This document shows, in pieces, positions 10,366 to 21,542 of a stretch of 39,370 nucleotides of DNA. Under the pieces are notes generated by a model, which worked only from the letters and a program-made list of their open reading frames with translations, made no database searches and had not been told where the DNA came from. Made by a program: the position numbers and the translations under genes. Every line of letters starts with the position of its first letter. Within the stretch, counting starts at the first letter, position 1. This stretch comes from Actinomycetota bacterium (GTDB taxonomy: Bacteria; Actinomycetota; Actinomycetes; S36-B12), in contig WLNQ01000003.1 in NCBI GenBank assembly GCA_009699705.1, positions 1-39,370 of the forward strand, read 5' to 3'.

Positions 10366-10467
10366 CTAGCCTTGACTCTTCATTAGCCGAAAAACAATGA
10401 CAAAACAGACTCCAGTGGCAAGGGCGAGCGCCCCAATGAGGAGGCTCGTGTAGACGGTTTCAAGCAT
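10366..10467 (-). CDS. Putative 33-aa single-pass membrane microprotein
   Basis: My translation: MLETVYTSLLIGALALATGVCFVIVFRLMKSQG*; hydrophobic core, purine-rich AGGTAGG upstream, sits just upstream of the FABP gene; below the ORF-track cutoff. Confidence 0.45.
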   Translation of the reverse strand: MLETVYTSLLIGALALATGVCFVIVFRLMKSQG

Positions 10468-10486
10468 GTAGGGCAGCCTACCTCTC

Positions 10487-10861
10487 ATGAGTGCGAATAG
10501 CCGGACCCGATTAGTCCTGAAAATCACGGCCGGACAAGAGGATGCTGAGCGTTGCGCTCAAGGCTTCACAGTTGCGGCCACGGCAGCGGCTTCGGGGGTC
10601 CAGGTGTCGTTATGGCTCACAGGCGAAGCGGCCTGGTTTGCACTACCCGGTCGAGCAAGCAAATTTGACCTGGCTCACGCAGCTCCGCTCAACGACTTAT
10701 TAGCTGCAGTTCTGGAAACCGGAACAGTTACCTTGTGCTCGCAGTGTGCACAGCGTCGCAACATCAATCCAGATCAAATAATTTCTGGAATCCGCATCGC
10801 CGGAGCCGCAACTTTTGTGGAAGAAATTCTCGCGCCAGATACTCAAGCGCTGGTGTACTAG
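10487..10861 (+). CDS. DsrE family protein
   Basis: ORF 124 aa; VLKITAGQEDAERCAQGFTVAATAAASGVQVSLWLTGEAAW...LCSQCAQRR. Confidence 0.75.
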   Translation: MSANSRTRLVLKITAGQEDAERCAQGFTVAATAAASGVQVSLWLTGEAAWFALPGRASKFDLAHAAPLNDLLAAVLETGTVTLCSQCAQRRNINPDQIISGIRIAGAATFVEEILAPDTQALVY

Positions 10862-10865
10862 GAAA

Positions 10866-11330
10866 TTACGCGCTTACTGAACGTGAAAATACTCGCTTGC
10901 CGATCAGGAACATTTCGCAACCAAGGCAGAAACCAAAAGCCGAATTGAGAAATGCTGCAGCGAGCGCAAATGCCACTGCGACATATGCAATTGCCGAGAT
11001 TCCAGTGGCTAACCCGATAAGTGCCACCGCAGTGAAGATAAAACCTACGAGTGCGGCAAAGCGCGGAGGCGCAATCGCTTCAAATTCAGAAGCCGGTGCG
11101 ATCCGTGGCTGAACAACCTTGCGGAAGATAATTCCGTAGGGCTGAGCCTTAAGCCCAACAAACGCACCCAATCCAAAAACGACGGTCTGGATGATGAGCA
11201 GAACGGCCGCAACAGCAGTGCCAATCGTCAACAATGAAATGGCAAGCACCACGACTGTGATCCCCGCGGCAAAGCGTGGACCACGAACATCGACTTCTAC
11301 CTGTGGATCACAAATCGCTGAGGAAGACAT
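10866..11330 (-). CDS. DUF4395 domain-containing membrane protein
   Basis: ORF 154 aa; DPQVEVDVRGPRFAAGITVVVLAISLL; downstream of thioredoxin as is common in actinobacteria. Confidence 0.8.
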   Translation of the reverse strand: MSSSAICDPQVEVDVRGPRFAAGITVVVLAISLLTIGTAVAAVLLIIQTVVFGLGAFVGLKAQPYGIIFRKVVQPRIAPASEFEAIAPPRFAALVGFIFTAVALIGLATGISAIAYVAVAFALAAAFLNSAFGFCLGCEMFLIGKRVFSRSVSA

Positions 11331-11404
11331 GCCTCAAGGAGAACACAGTGACTCCCCCACAACAAGGTTAAAAAAAGTTGGTGCGAAACCTTTGCAGCAG
11401 GGCC

Positions 11405-11899
11405 TCACACCACCTCGCCTAGGGCAGCGATGACATCGGCTTTTCGGGGCAAGCCGACGGCCTTTTTCGTAATCCGGCCTTGGGAATCAAGTACAAGCAC
11501 AGTTGGGGTGCGCCGAATATCGAGCTTACGCACCAGGTCGAGGTGCGCCTCCGCGTCGATTTCAACATGAGTAGTGCCCGTAATCATGGATGTCACCTCG
11601 TCAAGAATGCGGCGGGTGGCGCGGCAGGGCTGACAAAATGCCGTTGAGAATTGCACGATGGTCGCCCGCTCGCCGAGCTGGGATCCAAGCATTTCAGCGG
11701 TCAATTGCTCGCCGCCGTGTTCGCCGGCCGAAGCAGTCAACACATCGACCTCAGGGTCATCATCAGCAACGGGAACTGGCGCTCCTAGCGCGACCGACTT
11801 CATTTGCCCATCGGTTTTTTTGCGCCACAGCCCAAATGCAGAGGCAATAAGGAGTACGGCCAGGAGCAGAACTAGTCCGAGCATCGTGACAATCCCCAT
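11405..11899 (-). CDS. Membrane-anchored thioredoxin-family protein
   Basis: ORF 164 aa; N-terminal TM, FSTAFCQPCRATRRIL CxxC motif, RRTPTVLVLDSQG. Confidence 0.88.
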   Translation of the reverse strand: MGIVTMLGLVLLLAVLLIASAFGLWRKKTDGQMKSVALGAPVPVADDDPEVDVLTASAGEHGGEQLTAEMLGSQLGERATIVQFSTAFCQPCRATRRILDEVTSMITGTTHVEIDAEAHLDLVRKLDIRRTPTVLVLDSQGRITKKAVGLPRKADVIAALGEVV

Positions 11900-12672
11900 T
11901 TCGCAATCTCGTCGATCGTTGCCATATCTACTGCAGCTTCAGCATGCCCGATGCCATCAAGGAGCCAAAGGTCGGCATCTGGATTGCCGCTGGTCACTGC
12001 TGCACGGTAGATCGCATTGGGATGCTCAACTGGGAAATACCGATCGGCCGTTCCGTGCACCACAAGTAAAGGGGTGTGGCCTAACTTGCTTGCGGCCACA
12101 ACCGGCTCGATAGGCCTCGGGGTCGGCCAAACGTCTGGGCGAATTCTGGTATTTCGAATCCTGAGCAAACCTCGGCCGGTGCGAGTTTCCACCAGCCAAT
12201 GCAAGCCGCGCATCACCGGTGTGCCTCGGTAGTACCAAAAGGCCGGACCACTTACCGCCACAACCGCGTCCACAGGCGAATGCAGGATCGGGTCATTGAC
12301 TGTGCCGTGGGCCGGATCAAGTGCCAATGCTGCCTGCCTAATACAGACCGCGGCACCCAGCGAAAACCCCACCGAAATCACTGTGGTGAAGCCCAAGTCA
12401 CGAGCCCAAGAGATTGCGGCATCTACGTCAAGCACTTCCAACATGCCTACCGTTGATTCGCCGCCTGAACGGCCATGGCCTCGAAGGTCCAAAGTGATGA
12501 CCGATCCGTAGGCGGCCAACCGGCCCGCGATGGCACGCACCTGTTCATGTTGGCCATGTCCAGAGAATCCATGCACCACTACAAAAGCCACTGATCCAGC
12601 TCCTGGAGTCAGTGTGATGGCCAGCTGGACTCCATCGGCAGCCACCAGCGTGGCCGACGTGGGAAGGTTCAT
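11872..12672 (-). CDS. Alpha/beta hydrolase
   Basis: Likely ATG at 12672 ([21 protein letters not shown]); [20 protein letters not shown], nucleophile elbow GFSLGAAV, late GIGHAEA. Confidence 0.85.
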   Translation of the reverse strand: MNLPTSATLVAADGVQLAITLTPGAGSVAFVVVHGFSGHGQHEQVRAIAGRLAAYGSVITLDLRGHGRSGGESTVGMLEVLDVDAAISWARDLGFTTVISVGFSLGAAVCIRQAALALDPAHGTVNDPILHSPVDAVVAVSGPAFWYYRGTPVMRGLHWLVETRTGRGLLRIRNTRIRPDVWPTPRPIEPVVAASKLGHTPLLVVHGTADRYFPVEHPNAIYRAAVTSGNPDADLWLLDGIGHAEAAVDMATIDEIAKWGLSRCSD

Positions 12673-12713
12673 GGGAGCATTGTCTCGCAACAACCGTGAG
12701 GGAGGTGAACGAG

Positions 12714-13454
12714 TTGAGAATCGTTTTACTCACTCGAGCCCTGGAATCTTCCGCTGAAGTACTTCCGGCTCTCATGCTCCTCACCCACCAAGTGCGAACG
12801 TTGCCTGCTGAACCGACCGCTCTTTTGAACGCTCCTGAGTGCGATGTGCTCTTGGTTGATGGCCGGCGCGATTTACCAGCAGTTCGCGGTTTAACTCGGC
12901 TCCTGCAGCAAACGGGCATCAGTGCACCCCTAGTGCTTGTCACCACTGAAGGTGGCTTGTCGGCAATCCAATGGGATTGGGGTATCGATGAAGTGCTTCT
13001 CGACACCGCTTCACCTGCGGAAGTTGAAGCCCGGTTGCGCCTTGCTGCATCTCGCTCTGTTCCTGAAATGGATTCACACGCACCAGACAGTGAAGAGATC
13101 CGAAGCGGTCAGTTGACGATCGATGAAGGTACCTACACCGCGAAATTGCGTGGCAGAGCACTCGACCTCACTTTCAAAGAATTCGAACTCTTAAAATTCC
13201 TCGCCCAGCACCCCGGACGAGTGTTTACGCGTGCATTGTTGTTGCAGGAAGTTTGGGGCTACGACTACTTCGGCGGCACCCGTACCGTGGATGTACATGT
13301 TCGGCGTTTGCGCGCAAAACTGGGCGCTGAATACGAGGCCCTCATTGGAACCGTACGCAACGTCGGCTACCGATTTGTTCCACAGAATATGGATGAAGCC
13401 ACGATGGCCGTTCTCGAGGAAGCTGATCGAGAAGTTGAAGTTGGGCTGGACTAA
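12714..13454 (+). CDS. glnR: Orphan winged-helix response regulator, GlnR-like
   Basis: ORF from 12696; likely TTG start at 12714 after ggaggtg RBS ([13 protein letters not shown]...); C-terminal OmpR-type w[56 protein letters not shown]; adjacent to mshD. Confidence 0.78.
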   Translation: MRIVLLTRALESSAEVLPALMLLTHQVRTLPAEPTALLNAPECDVLLVDGRRDLPAVRGLTRLLQQTGISAPLVLVTTEGGLSAIQWDWGIDEVLLDTASPAEVEARLRLAASRSVPEMDSHAPDSEEIRSGQLTIDEGTYTAKLRGRALDLTFKEFELLKFLAQHPGRVFTRALLLQEVWGYDYFGGTRTVDVHVRRLRAKLGAEYEALIGTVRNVGYRFVPQNMDEATMAVLEEADREVEVGLD

Positions 13455-13456
13455 CT

Positions 13457-14395
13457 GTGGATGGCCTGCAAATTGTCTCAAAGTTGAACGTTGATCAAAT
13501 AGCAAAAGCTGTTGACCTCATTGACGCTATTGCACTCCACGATGGGCTTTCTCCCGTTTCGGAACATGTCTTTTTGCACTTGCGCCACGGCGGCGACGAT
13601 CAAAGCCTGCACTTCCTGCTGTCACACAATGACGAGCTCATCGGGTACGCACATCTGGATGTCACGGACAAGGTCGAAGGTCCAATCACTGAAATAGCTC
13701 TCGCGCCACAACACCGCAGCCAAGCCGTCGGCACTGAATTGATCAAGGAGATTATTGGTGCGACGCCTTCGGGCGACCTACGTATGTGGGCGCATGGCGA
13801 CCAGTCAGTGGCTGGCGTTTGGGCTCAAGACATGGGTTTTCGCCATATCCGTACGCTCTTGCAGATGCGTCGATCTTTACTAGCTCCGCTACCCCAAGCG
13901 GTCTTCACTGATGATGTTGAACTTCGCACATTTCTTCCTGGCCAAGATGATGAAGAATGGGTTGCCATGAACGCTCTCGCATTCGCTCACCATGGCGAAC
14001 AAGGCGACTGGACCATCGAAGATCTTCATCAGCGCATGGATGAGCCCTGGTTTTCCGTGCCCGGTTTCTTCGTTGCCCAAGACCGAGAAACAAAAAAAAT
14101 GCTCGGTTTCCACTGGACAAAAATTCATGGCTTAGTCGATGAACCCGGCAGCGATGCTCACATTCACGATGCCATCGGCGAGGTCTATGTCGTTGGTGTA
14201 GATCCAAACTTGCAAGGCAAAGGCCTCGGTAAAGCGCTCACGCTCGCTGGGCTACATCACCTGCGATCATGCGGCTTATCGCAATGCATGCTCTATGTAG
14301 ATGCCACCAACACCTCAGCGATCAAGCTCTACGAAGCCCTGGGATTTGCCCGCTGGGACGCAGATGTCATGTATCGACATGAAGTGGCCATCTAG
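13457..14395 (+). CDS. mshD: Mycothiol synthase (GNAT acetyltransferase)
   Basis: ORF 312 aa; two GNAT-like halves, VYVVGVDPNLQGKGLGKALTLAGLHHL, LYVDATNTSAIKLYEALGFARWDADVMYR. Confidence 0.92.
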   Translation: MDGLQIVSKLNVDQIAKAVDLIDAIALHDGLSPVSEHVFLHLRHGGDDQSLHFLLSHNDELIGYAHLDVTDKVEGPITEIALAPQHRSQAVGTELIKEIIGATPSGDLRMWAHGDQSVAGVWAQDMGFRHIRTLLQMRRSLLAPLPQAVFTDDVELRTFLPGQDDEEWVAMNALAFAHHGEQGDWTIEDLHQRMDEPWFSVPGFFVAQDRETKKMLGFHWTKIHGLVDEPGSDAHIHDAIGEVYVVGVDPNLQGKGLGKALTLAGLHHLRSCGLSQCMLYVDATNTSAIKLYEALGFARWDADVMYRHEVAI

Positions 14396-14435
14396 CGGCC
14401 AAGAATTGTTCATCTGAATATGACACGATGCGCAA

Positions 14436-16514
14436 GTGAGTATTGAGACACCAGCGCTTCCTAAAGATCGATTCTTGGACCGAGAACTATCTTGGCTTGC
14501 TTTCAATCAGCGAGTTCTTGAGCTTGCCGAGGATCAAAATCTCCCAATTCTGGAACGCACGAAGTTCTTGGCAATTTTCGCCAGCAACCTCGATGAGTTC
14601 TTTATGGTTCGCGTGGCAGGGCTTAAGCGACGCATCGCAACCGGCATGGCTGTGCGATCCGCGAGCGGCTTCAACCCGAAAGAAGTTCTTGAGTCAATCT
14701 GGGAACGAGCGCATGCGCTTCAGCGCGAGCATGCTCAAGTTTTCCAAGGCGAAATTCTTCCAGGTTTGCTTGCCAACGGGATTGAGCTCCTGCGTTACGA
14801 GCAAATCTCCCAAGATGAGCGCATCTCGCTCGATTCCTTTTTTCACGCGCAAGTCTTCCCAGTACTTACCCCACTTGCTGTTGACCCCTCGCACCCCTTT
14901 CCTTACATCAGCGGGCTCTCACTGAATCTGGCTGTTGTTGTACGAAATCCCATCACTGGCAACGAACTCTTTGCTCGCGTGAAAGTGCCACCTTCATTGC
15001 CACGCTTCGTTGCTTTAGGGTCGCAGCGTTTCGTGCCATTAGAAGACTTAATAGCCGAACACCTAAATGAGCTCTTCCCTGGTATGCAAATCCTTCAACA
15101 TCACAGTTTCCGAGTGACTCGAAATGAAGATGTGGAAGTTGAAGAAGATGATGCAGAGAATCTGCTGCTCGCCCTTGAGCGCGAACTCATGCGTCGCCGT
15201 TTTGGTCCACCTGTGCGCCTTGAAGTTGAAGCCTCAATCGATCCGTACGTGCTCGAACTCTTAATTAGCGAACTCGACGTCACCGCTAACGAAGTGTTTA
15301 GTTTGCCCGGACCACTAGACCTCACTGGCCTGTGGGCATTTGTCGATCTTGATCGCCAAGATTTGAAACAGCCGCGCTTTGTGGGCCGCACTTCACGTCA
15401 ACTTTCTGAAGTTGAGTCTTCCACTCCACCCGATATTTTTGCAGTGGTGCGCGAACATGATGTGTTGTTGCACCATCCATATGACTCGTTTAGCACCAGC
15501 GTGCAACTCTTCTTAGAGCAAGCCGCTAATGACCCCCATGTCTTGGCTATCAAGCAGACCCTTTACCGCACATCAGGGGATTCACCCATCGTGGATTCAC
15601 TCATCACCGCAGCGCAAAATGGCAAACAAGTTCTAGCAATCGTTGAGATTAAGGCCCGCTTCGATGAGCAAAACAACATCGACTGGAGCCGCAAACTCGA
15701 GCAAGCAGGCGTGCATGTGGTCTACGGTCTGGTCGGTCTAAAAACCCATGTCAAAGCCTCGATGGTTGTCCGAAATGATGGCGATCAGCTTCGCCGTTAC
15801 TGCCACCTTGGCACGGGAAACTACCATCCAAAAACCGCTCGTCTCTATGAAGACATGGGGCTTTTAACCTGCTCACCAGATGTTGGCGAGGATATTTCAA
15901 ATCTCTTCAATGTGTTGTCGGGTTATTCGATGAACACCACTTACTCACGCTTAATGGTCGCCCCACACTCTGTGCGCACCGGACTCATTGAGCGGATTGA
16001 TCGCGAAATAAGTAATCACCTCGCTGGCTTGCCTTCAGGGATTCGCATCAAGTGCAACGCCCTGGTAGATGAACCTGTGATTGATGCGCTGTATCGGGCT
16101 GCATCCGTTGGTGTACCTATTCAGGTCTTTGTTCGAGGTATCTGTGCCCTGCGTCCGGGCGTTCCTGGATTAAGCGAGACCGTCCGTGTCATTAGCATCT
16201 TGGGTAGGTTCCTTGAGCATTCACGAGCATTCTGTTTTGAAAACGGCGGGGATCGTGAAGTGTGGATCGGTTCTGCCGACATGATGCACCGAAACCTTGA
16301 TCGTCGCGTTGAGACACTTGTTCGCCTTGTCGAACCTTCGCAGATTGCTTGGCTAAACGATCTCTTCGATATGGCGATGAGTCCGAATTTCGCCTCATGG
16401 GAACTGGATTCCAATGGGGAATGGACAAGGCATCTCAAAGCTGATGACGGATCCTTACTTCTTGACTATCAAGAAACGTTGATTGCTCGCACACGGCCAA
16501 CCGGAACACTGTGA
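14436..16514 (+). CDS. ppk1: Polyphosphate kinase 1
   Basis: ORF 692 aa, GTG start; [73 protein letters not shown]. Confidence 0.97.
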   Translation: MSIETPALPKDRFLDRELSWLAFNQRVLELAEDQNLPILERTKFLAIFASNLDEFFMVRVAGLKRRIATGMAVRSASGFNPKEVLESIWERAHALQREHAQVFQGEILPGLLANGIELLRYEQISQDERISLDSFFHAQVFPVLTPLAVDPSHPFPYISGLSLNLAVVVRNPITGNELFARVKVPPSLPRFVALGSQRFVPLEDLIAEHLNELFPGMQILQHHSFRVTRNEDVEVEEDDAENLLLALERELMRRRFGPPVRLEVEASIDPYVLELLISELDVTANEVFSLPGPLDLTGLWAFVDLDRQDLKQPRFVGRTSRQLSEVESSTPPDIFAVVREHDVLLHHPYDSFSTSVQLFLEQAANDPHVLAIKQTLYRTSGDSPIVDSLITAAQNGKQVLAIVEIKARFDEQNNIDWSRKLEQAGVHVVYGLVGLKTHVKASMVVRNDGDQLRRYCHLGTGNYHPKTARLYEDMGLLTCSPDVGEDISNLFNVLSGYSMNTTYSRLMVAPHSVRTGLIERIDREISNHLAGLPSGIRIKCNALVDEPVIDALYRAASVGVPIQVFVRGICALRPGVPGLSETVRVISILGRFLEHSRAFCFENGGDREVWIGSADMMHRNLDRRVETLVRLVEPSQIAWLNDLFDMAMSPNFASWELDSNGEWTRHLKADDGSLLLDYQETLIARTRPTGTL

Positions 16515-18049
16515 GCAACCCAACCACACACCGCGAGGTGGAACTTAAGTTCAGAGTTCACCCGCTTTTTGTACTTCCTGACTTATCAAGTTTGGCAGCC
16601 AGAGTTGAGGAGCAACCGGCAATCAACTTAACCGCCGTCTATCACGACACTGAAGAACTGTCGCTTTTTCGCTGGCGAGTGACCATGCGCAGGCGCGAGG
16701 GCGGCCTTGATGCGGGTTGGCATCTCAAATTACCTGTGCCAGATGCCCATGAAGGCGTTCGCGATGAACTCCACGCACCGTTGAATGCTGGCGCTGTTGG
16801 CCAGGTCCCTGCAGAACTTGTCGACATCATCGCGCCACTCATCCAAGATCAACCTTTAGCACCTGTTGTTGAACTCCGCACTAACCGCACTCCACACGTG
16901 TTCCTTTCCGACGATGGTCTCTCACTTATTGAACTTGTTGACGATGTTGTGCAGGTTCTCGACCGATCAGGTGTCGTGGTCTCGGTGTTTCGGGAAATCG
17001 AGATTGAACTTCAAGCCAACGATTCGCACCTCGCCAATCAAGTGATGTCGGCTGCCCGCGATGCGCTGATGGCTGCGGGGGCAGCTCCTAGTTCAATGAG
17101 TAAGGCCGCCTTGGCCCTTGGTCCGCGTGCTTCCGCACCAGCGGATGTCCCTGAGCTCCCAATGCCAGGCCCTACCGGGATGGCAGCTGATGCAATTCGA
17201 GCAACGATCGCCAGCCATGTACGTGATTTGGTTTTCGCTGACGTCGCGGTGCGACGCAACCTTCCCGATGCTGTGCATCAAGTTCGCGTCAGTGCGCGCC
17301 GGCTTCGCAGTGTGTTGCGAACCTTCGAACCGCTCCTCAACCGCGAGTGGTCATCCGGGCTCAGCGAGGAACTCGCTTGGCTTGCTGACGAAATGGGCCT
17401 CATTCGCGACAGCGAGGTTCTAGAAAAACGCCTGCTCGCACATGTCTCACTTATTCCACAGGAGTCCCAGCCCGCTGTTGCAGACTTTATAAAGCAAGCA
17501 CTCGATCGGCGGATTGCCGTGGCTCGACAAGGTGCGCTGGCTGCTATTCGCAGTGATCGCCATACCTATCTCGTGCAAGATCTCATTGAGGCGGCACGTG
17601 CGCCCAAACTTCTTGATGACGCCTATCAGGCCTGTGAAGAAGTTCTCCCCGAACTGGTGGCCAAGACTTGGCGAGTGCTGCGAAAGTCTTGCAGTTCACT
17701 TGAGCTGGGTGGCGCGGCACATGAATGGCATGTTGCTCGCATTAAAGCCAAGCGTGCCCGGTATGCCGTTGATTGCATTACGCCCATCTTTGGTGGGAAG
17801 GTCGGGAAGTTTGGCAAAGCGCTCTCGAGCATCACTGAAGTGCTTGGCGACCATCAAGATGCATTTGTGGCACAAGAATTCCTGCGTGAACTTGCCCAGC
17901 AGGATTCAACAAGTGGCAGCACAGGATATGCACTCGGCCTCCTGCACGGTGTTGAACTTGAAGCTGAAATGGATTCGCGATTCGAGTTCGTGGACCTGTG
18001 GGAGAAAACTCGTCACGCAGCACATAATTCAGGATTGATTTCATCATGA
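16511..18049 (+). CDS. CYTH and CHAD domain-containing protein
   Basis: ORF 512 aa; N-terminal EVELKF (ExExK of CYTH), C-terminal [26 protein letters not shown] and [15 protein letters not shown] overlap with ppk1. Confidence 0.92.
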   Translation: MSNPTTHREVELKFRVHPLFVLPDLSSLAARVEEQPAINLTAVYHDTEELSLFRWRVTMRRREGGLDAGWHLKLPVPDAHEGVRDELHAPLNAGAVGQVPAELVDIIAPLIQDQPLAPVVELRTNRTPHVFLSDDGLSLIELVDDVVQVLDRSGVVVSVFREIEIELQANDSHLANQVMSAARDALMAAGAAPSSMSKAALALGPRASAPADVPELPMPGPTGMAADAIRATIASHVRDLVFADVAVRRNLPDAVHQVRVSARRLRSVLRTFEPLLNREWSSGLSEELAWLADEMGLIRDSEVLEKRLLAHVSLIPQESQPAVADFIKQALDRRIAVARQGALAAIRSDRHTYLVQDLIEAARAPKLLDDAYQACEEVLPELVAKTWRVLRKSCSSLELGGAAHEWHVARIKAKRARYAVDCITPIFGGKVGKFGKALSSITEVLGDHQDAFVAQEFLRELAQQDSTSGSTGYALGLLHGVELEAEMDSRFEFVDLWEKTRHAAHNSGLISS

Positions 18050-18969
18050 GTGAAACAAATTCCACTGAAGTCGTGCGCGCAGCCGGGGTCGTGCTCCTTC
18101 GCGGAACACAAGGGCGCTATGAAACTTTGGCAGTTCATCGCCCACATCGCAGCGACTGGTCTTTGCCCAAGGGAAAGATCGACCCAGGTGAGCATGTCAT
18201 CAGTGCCGCCATTCGCGAGTGTGACGAGGAAACCGGGATTCAGGCTGTTCTTGGTGCCCGGCTTCCCACCCAGAACTACACGGCACTTGGTCAATCCAAA
18301 ACGGTTGACTATTGGGTTGCACACCTGCGATCCGAAGAAGAATTCCAACCGAATGACGAAGTTGATGAACTGCGATGGGTGAACATTCAAAGCGCGCGGC
18401 ATTTGCTCACCTACGCCCACGACGTCACCTTGGTAGAGCAGGCTGCAACGCTGCCACCGACACAACCGCTCATTATTTTGCGCCACACCCAAGCAGTGAA
18501 ACGTTCGGACTTCGATGGTCGCCACGATTACGATCGTCCAATTAATGGCAAGGGCCGAAGCCAAGCTAAAAGTTTGATTCCACTCCTCGATGCCTACGGA
18601 ATTACGGCGGTCCATTCCTCTGATGCACAACGCTGCACCCAAAGCGTGAAGCGGTTTGCTAAGTCCATTCAAGTACCTGTGATCCCTGAGGCATCTCTTA
18701 GCGAAGAGCGCTTCTTGGAGAATCCAAAGCGCGTGGCAAGCCGAATGCGTGATCTCGCGAGTCAGCAACAACCGTTGGTTATTTGCTCTCACCGGCCAGT
18801 GATGCCAACAATTTTAGAGACTGTCGCGAAAACTTTAGGTGACGATCCATCGCGTCCGTACTGGGATCCCAAGCTCTCACCTGGATCCTTCATCGTGGTG
18901 CATCGGGCTTTCGCTCCGGATGGCACTCCACGTGTGGTGAGCGTCGAGCGTCACCAAATTGATGACTAA
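18046..18969 (+). CDS. mutT1: Nudix hydrolase fused to SixA/RHG-type histidine phosphatase (MutT1-like)
   Basis: ORF 307 aa; Nudix box GKIDPGEHVISAAIRECDEETGI, then LIILRHTQAVKRSDFDGRHDYDRPINGKGRSQA (RH motif); ATGA overlap with CYTH/CHAD gene. Confidence 0.88.
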   Translation: MSETNSTEVVRAAGVVLLRGTQGRYETLAVHRPHRSDWSLPKGKIDPGEHVISAAIRECDEETGIQAVLGARLPTQNYTALGQSKTVDYWVAHLRSEEEFQPNDEVDELRWVNIQSARHLLTYAHDVTLVEQAATLPPTQPLIILRHTQAVKRSDFDGRHDYDRPINGKGRSQAKSLIPLLDAYGITAVHSSDAQRCTQSVKRFAKSIQVPVIPEASLSEERFLENPKRVASRMRDLASQQQPLVICSHRPVMPTILETVAKTLGDDPSRPYWDPKLSPGSFIVVHRAFAPDGTPRVVSVERHQIDD

Positions 18970-18973
18970 CGCG

Positions 18974-20260
18974 CTAAACGACGGCTATTGCAACGTGATG
19001 AGAAATCTTTCCTCTACTCAGTGAGACTACGCAAGCACCACGCTTCTTCAAGACAACGTCGGTCGCCTTTACTGAACAAATACGTGGGCTTTCCGAGATA
19101 GTTACAAGCTTGGCTTGACTGGTAATTCCGGCCCAGCTAGCAATCCTTTTCACTGGAATAACAGCTCCCAGCTTTCGTATCTTCGTGACACTGGAAAACT
19201 GTGGAGAAATACTCGCGACGGGTCCAGTCCCAAAAGAGTTTTTTCCGGCAACGGTAAAACTCAACTCTTGTCCGCTAGGTAACTCATCGAATTCGCAGGT
19301 GGTCGAGGCGGTGACGCACATTTGCCCGCTAGGTGCGGCGGTAACAGTCCAGATTGTTGAAGCCGATCCCGTGTTTGATGGAGCCTTCCAAGTGACGCCG
19401 ACTCTGCTTCCAAGGTTGGTTGCAACGAGTTCTGTCGGTGCTTCAGGTGCGGCCGTCGCGATACTCCCCTGCTGCTGCAGCCAAGGCAGAAACGAGGTGA
19501 TTCTCGTGTACAAACCTGGGTAGCCAGCTTTTGCACATTCGTTTCCACTACTGACAAGGCCAGCCAGAATCGGCACTGTTCCTTGGATAACTAGTGGGCC
19601 ACCGCTGTCGCCTTGGCAAGCATCAACGGCTCCAACGGGAGAACCGGCACAAACATCTTGTGCGGGATCCAGATCTGGGCCGTATTGCCCACATGGTTCA
19701 GCAGGTCCGGCAAGGACGCTCACTTCTGCTCGCATAAGTTGATCTGAAGTCGCCGCATTGCTTGGTGATGTGACACCCCAACCAGAGATCGTTCCCGCTG
19801 TTCCGGCTGCCGGCCAAGTGCTTGGCGTGACGCCAAAGGGTAGAGCGATCGGATACACCTTGCCAGTGATATCGACTGGCTTACCAAGGGTAATGACACC
19901 AATATCATTGGAGAAAGTACGCACATCAAAACTCGGGTTAGCATTCGTCGACGCCACCGGCATTTCTTGCGTCAAAGAACGTTCACTAGTTTTACTGATG
20001 CCAGCCCACACGCGGATGTCGTTTGCTGCATAACCGACTAAACAGTGTGCTGCGGTGACCACCATCGTTGGGGAAACCAATGAACCCGAACATTGAGAGG
20101 TGCCGCGCATCACGATGAACACTTGCCAAGGCGAGTTGTCAATTGAACCTGCGCTGCCACCAATAATCGCAGGCTTATGCAGTTGAGCTGCGCTCGCGCT
20201 TGCTGGATTGATCAAGACTGCACTCACCACAATGAGCGAAAATATGCTGAAGGCTTTCAT
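18974..20260 (-). CDS. Secreted trypsin-like serine protease with fibronectin type III-like domain
   Basis: ORF 428 aa; signal peptide, [37 protein letters not shown]3-like [26 protein letters not shown]. Confidence 0.9.
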   Translation of the reverse strand: MKAFSIFSLIVVSAVLINPASASAAQLHKPAIIGGSAGSIDNSPWQVFIVMRGTSQCSGSLVSPTMVVTAAHCLVGYAANDIRVWAGISKTSERSLTQEMPVASTNANPSFDVRTFSNDIGVITLGKPVDITGKVYPIALPFGVTPSTWPAAGTAGTISGWGVTSPSNAATSDQLMRAEVSVLAGPAEPCGQYGPDLDPAQDVCAGSPVGAVDACQGDSGGPLVIQGTVPILAGLVSSGNECAKAGYPGLYTRITSFLPWLQQQGSIATAAPEAPTELVATNLGSRVGVTWKAPSNTGSASTIWTVTAAPSGQMCVTASTTCEFDELPSGQELSFTVAGKNSFGTGPVASISPQFSSVTKIRKLGAVIPVKRIASWAGITSQAKLVTISESPRICSVKATDVVLKKRGACVVSLSRGKISHHVAIAVV

Positions 20261-21480
20261 CGCTCAGCCAGGGTGCCTTTGCCTAGAACAACAATCCCGC
20301 CATCGCTAACGGTGTAAAGACCGCGATCGCGTTCAAGATCAACACCAATTTGTGCGCCATCTGGGATAACGGTGTTCTTATCAAGAATCGCTCTTCGAAC
20401 GACAGCATTCTTACCAATGCGCACACCCGGCATGATCACGCTGCCTTCAACATAGGCACCGGAACTAATTGAGACGTTCGAAGAAATTACGGACGTGCGC
20501 ACATGCGCACCAGAAATAATTGTTCCTGCGCCCACCATTGATTCGTGAGCATTGCCACCCTCGACAAACTTGGCAGGGGGTAACGACGGCAGGTTCGACA
20601 AGATCGGCCAGCGACGGTTGTAAAGATTGAAAATGGGATGCACGGAAACTAAATCCATGTGGGCATCGTGATAGGTATCAAGGGAACCCACGTCACGCCA
20701 ATAGCCGCTGTCTCGTTCGGTGGCACCGGGAACGATGTTGGTAGCAAAGTCATACACCTTTGCTACACCACGAGCGGTGAGCATCGGAATGATGTTGTGA
20801 CCCATGTCGTGCAAAGAAGACGGATCTGCTGCATCGACTCGCAGCGCTTCGAGTAACACGTCGGTGGAAAAAACGTAATTACCCATCGAGGCGTAACAGG
20901 ATTGATCGTCGCCTGGGATCGTTGGCGGATCAATGGGTTTTTCCAAGAAGTTGGCGATCGTCTCGCCGTCTGCTGCAGTTTGAATCACCCCGAAGTCTTT
21001 GGACTCGGCTTTAGGCATCCGAATACCCGCAACTGTTACGCCTGCCCCGGAAGCAATATGGGCTTCAATCATCTGCATGGGATCCATGCGATACACGTGA
21101 TCAGCACCGAAAACCACGACGTAATCCGGTTCTTCGTCATAGACCAAATTCAAACTTTGAAAAATTGCATCTGCACTGCCGGTGTACCAACGTGGGCCTA
21201 GGCGCTGTTGGGCTGGAACCGGAGTGACGTAATCGCCAAGCAACGTCGGCATCCGCCAAGTTTGCGTCACATGCCTATCCAGTGAATGTGACTTGTATTG
21301 GGTCAGCACGCATACGCGGCGCAGGCCAGCATTAATGAGATTCGAGAGGACAAAGTCGATCAAACGGTACGAACCGCCAAAGGGCACTGCTGGTTTAGCT
21401 CTGTCCCCAGTGAGGGGCATCAAACGCTTTCCCTCACCACCGGCGAGGACCATACACAGCACATGCGGTCCGCTACTCAC
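20257..21480 (-). CDS. glgC: Glucose-1-phosphate adenylyltransferase
   Basis: ORF 407 aa; [48 protein letters not shown], hexapeptide-repeat C-terminus. Confidence 0.97.
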   Translation of the reverse strand: MSSGPHVLCMVLAGGEGKRLMPLTGDRAKPAVPFGGSYRLIDFVLSNLINAGLRRVCVLTQYKSHSLDRHVTQTWRMPTLLGDYVTPVPAQQRLGPRWYTGSADAIFQSLNLVYDEEPDYVVVFGADHVYRMDPMQMIEAHIASGAGVTVAGIRMPKAESKDFGVIQTAADGETIANFLEKPIDPPTIPGDDQSCYASMGNYVFSTDVLLEALRVDAADPSSLHDMGHNIIPMLTARGVAKVYDFATNIVPGATERDSGYWRDVGSLDTYHDAHMDLVSVHPIFNLYNRRWPILSNLPSLPPAKFVEGGNAHESMVGAGTIISGAHVRTSVISSNVSISSGAYVEGSVIMPGVRIGKNAVVRRAILDKNTVIPDGAQIGVDLERDRGLYTVSDGGIVVLGKGTLAER

Positions 21481-21542
21481 CTAGTAACCATACTGCCCAA
21501 GTGGCCTCGCACTAAGTACAACTCAGTGCATATGCTCAGCGC

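Noticed and set aside
11363-11392. Terminator between thioredoxin and DUF4395 genes (AAGGTT ... AACCTT with a T7 run on the minus strand)
   Set aside because: The T-run falls inside the loop rather than after the stem, so it does not fit an intrinsic terminator
17514-18038. 174-aa plus-strand ORF in another frame of the CYTH/CHAD gene
   Set aside because: Out-of-frame reading of a CHAD domain; no RBS or homology signal
18013-18792. 259-aa minus-strand ORF antisense to the Nudix/phosphatase gene
   Set aside because: The plus strand encodes an intact Nudix box and RHG motif; the antisense product shows no family features
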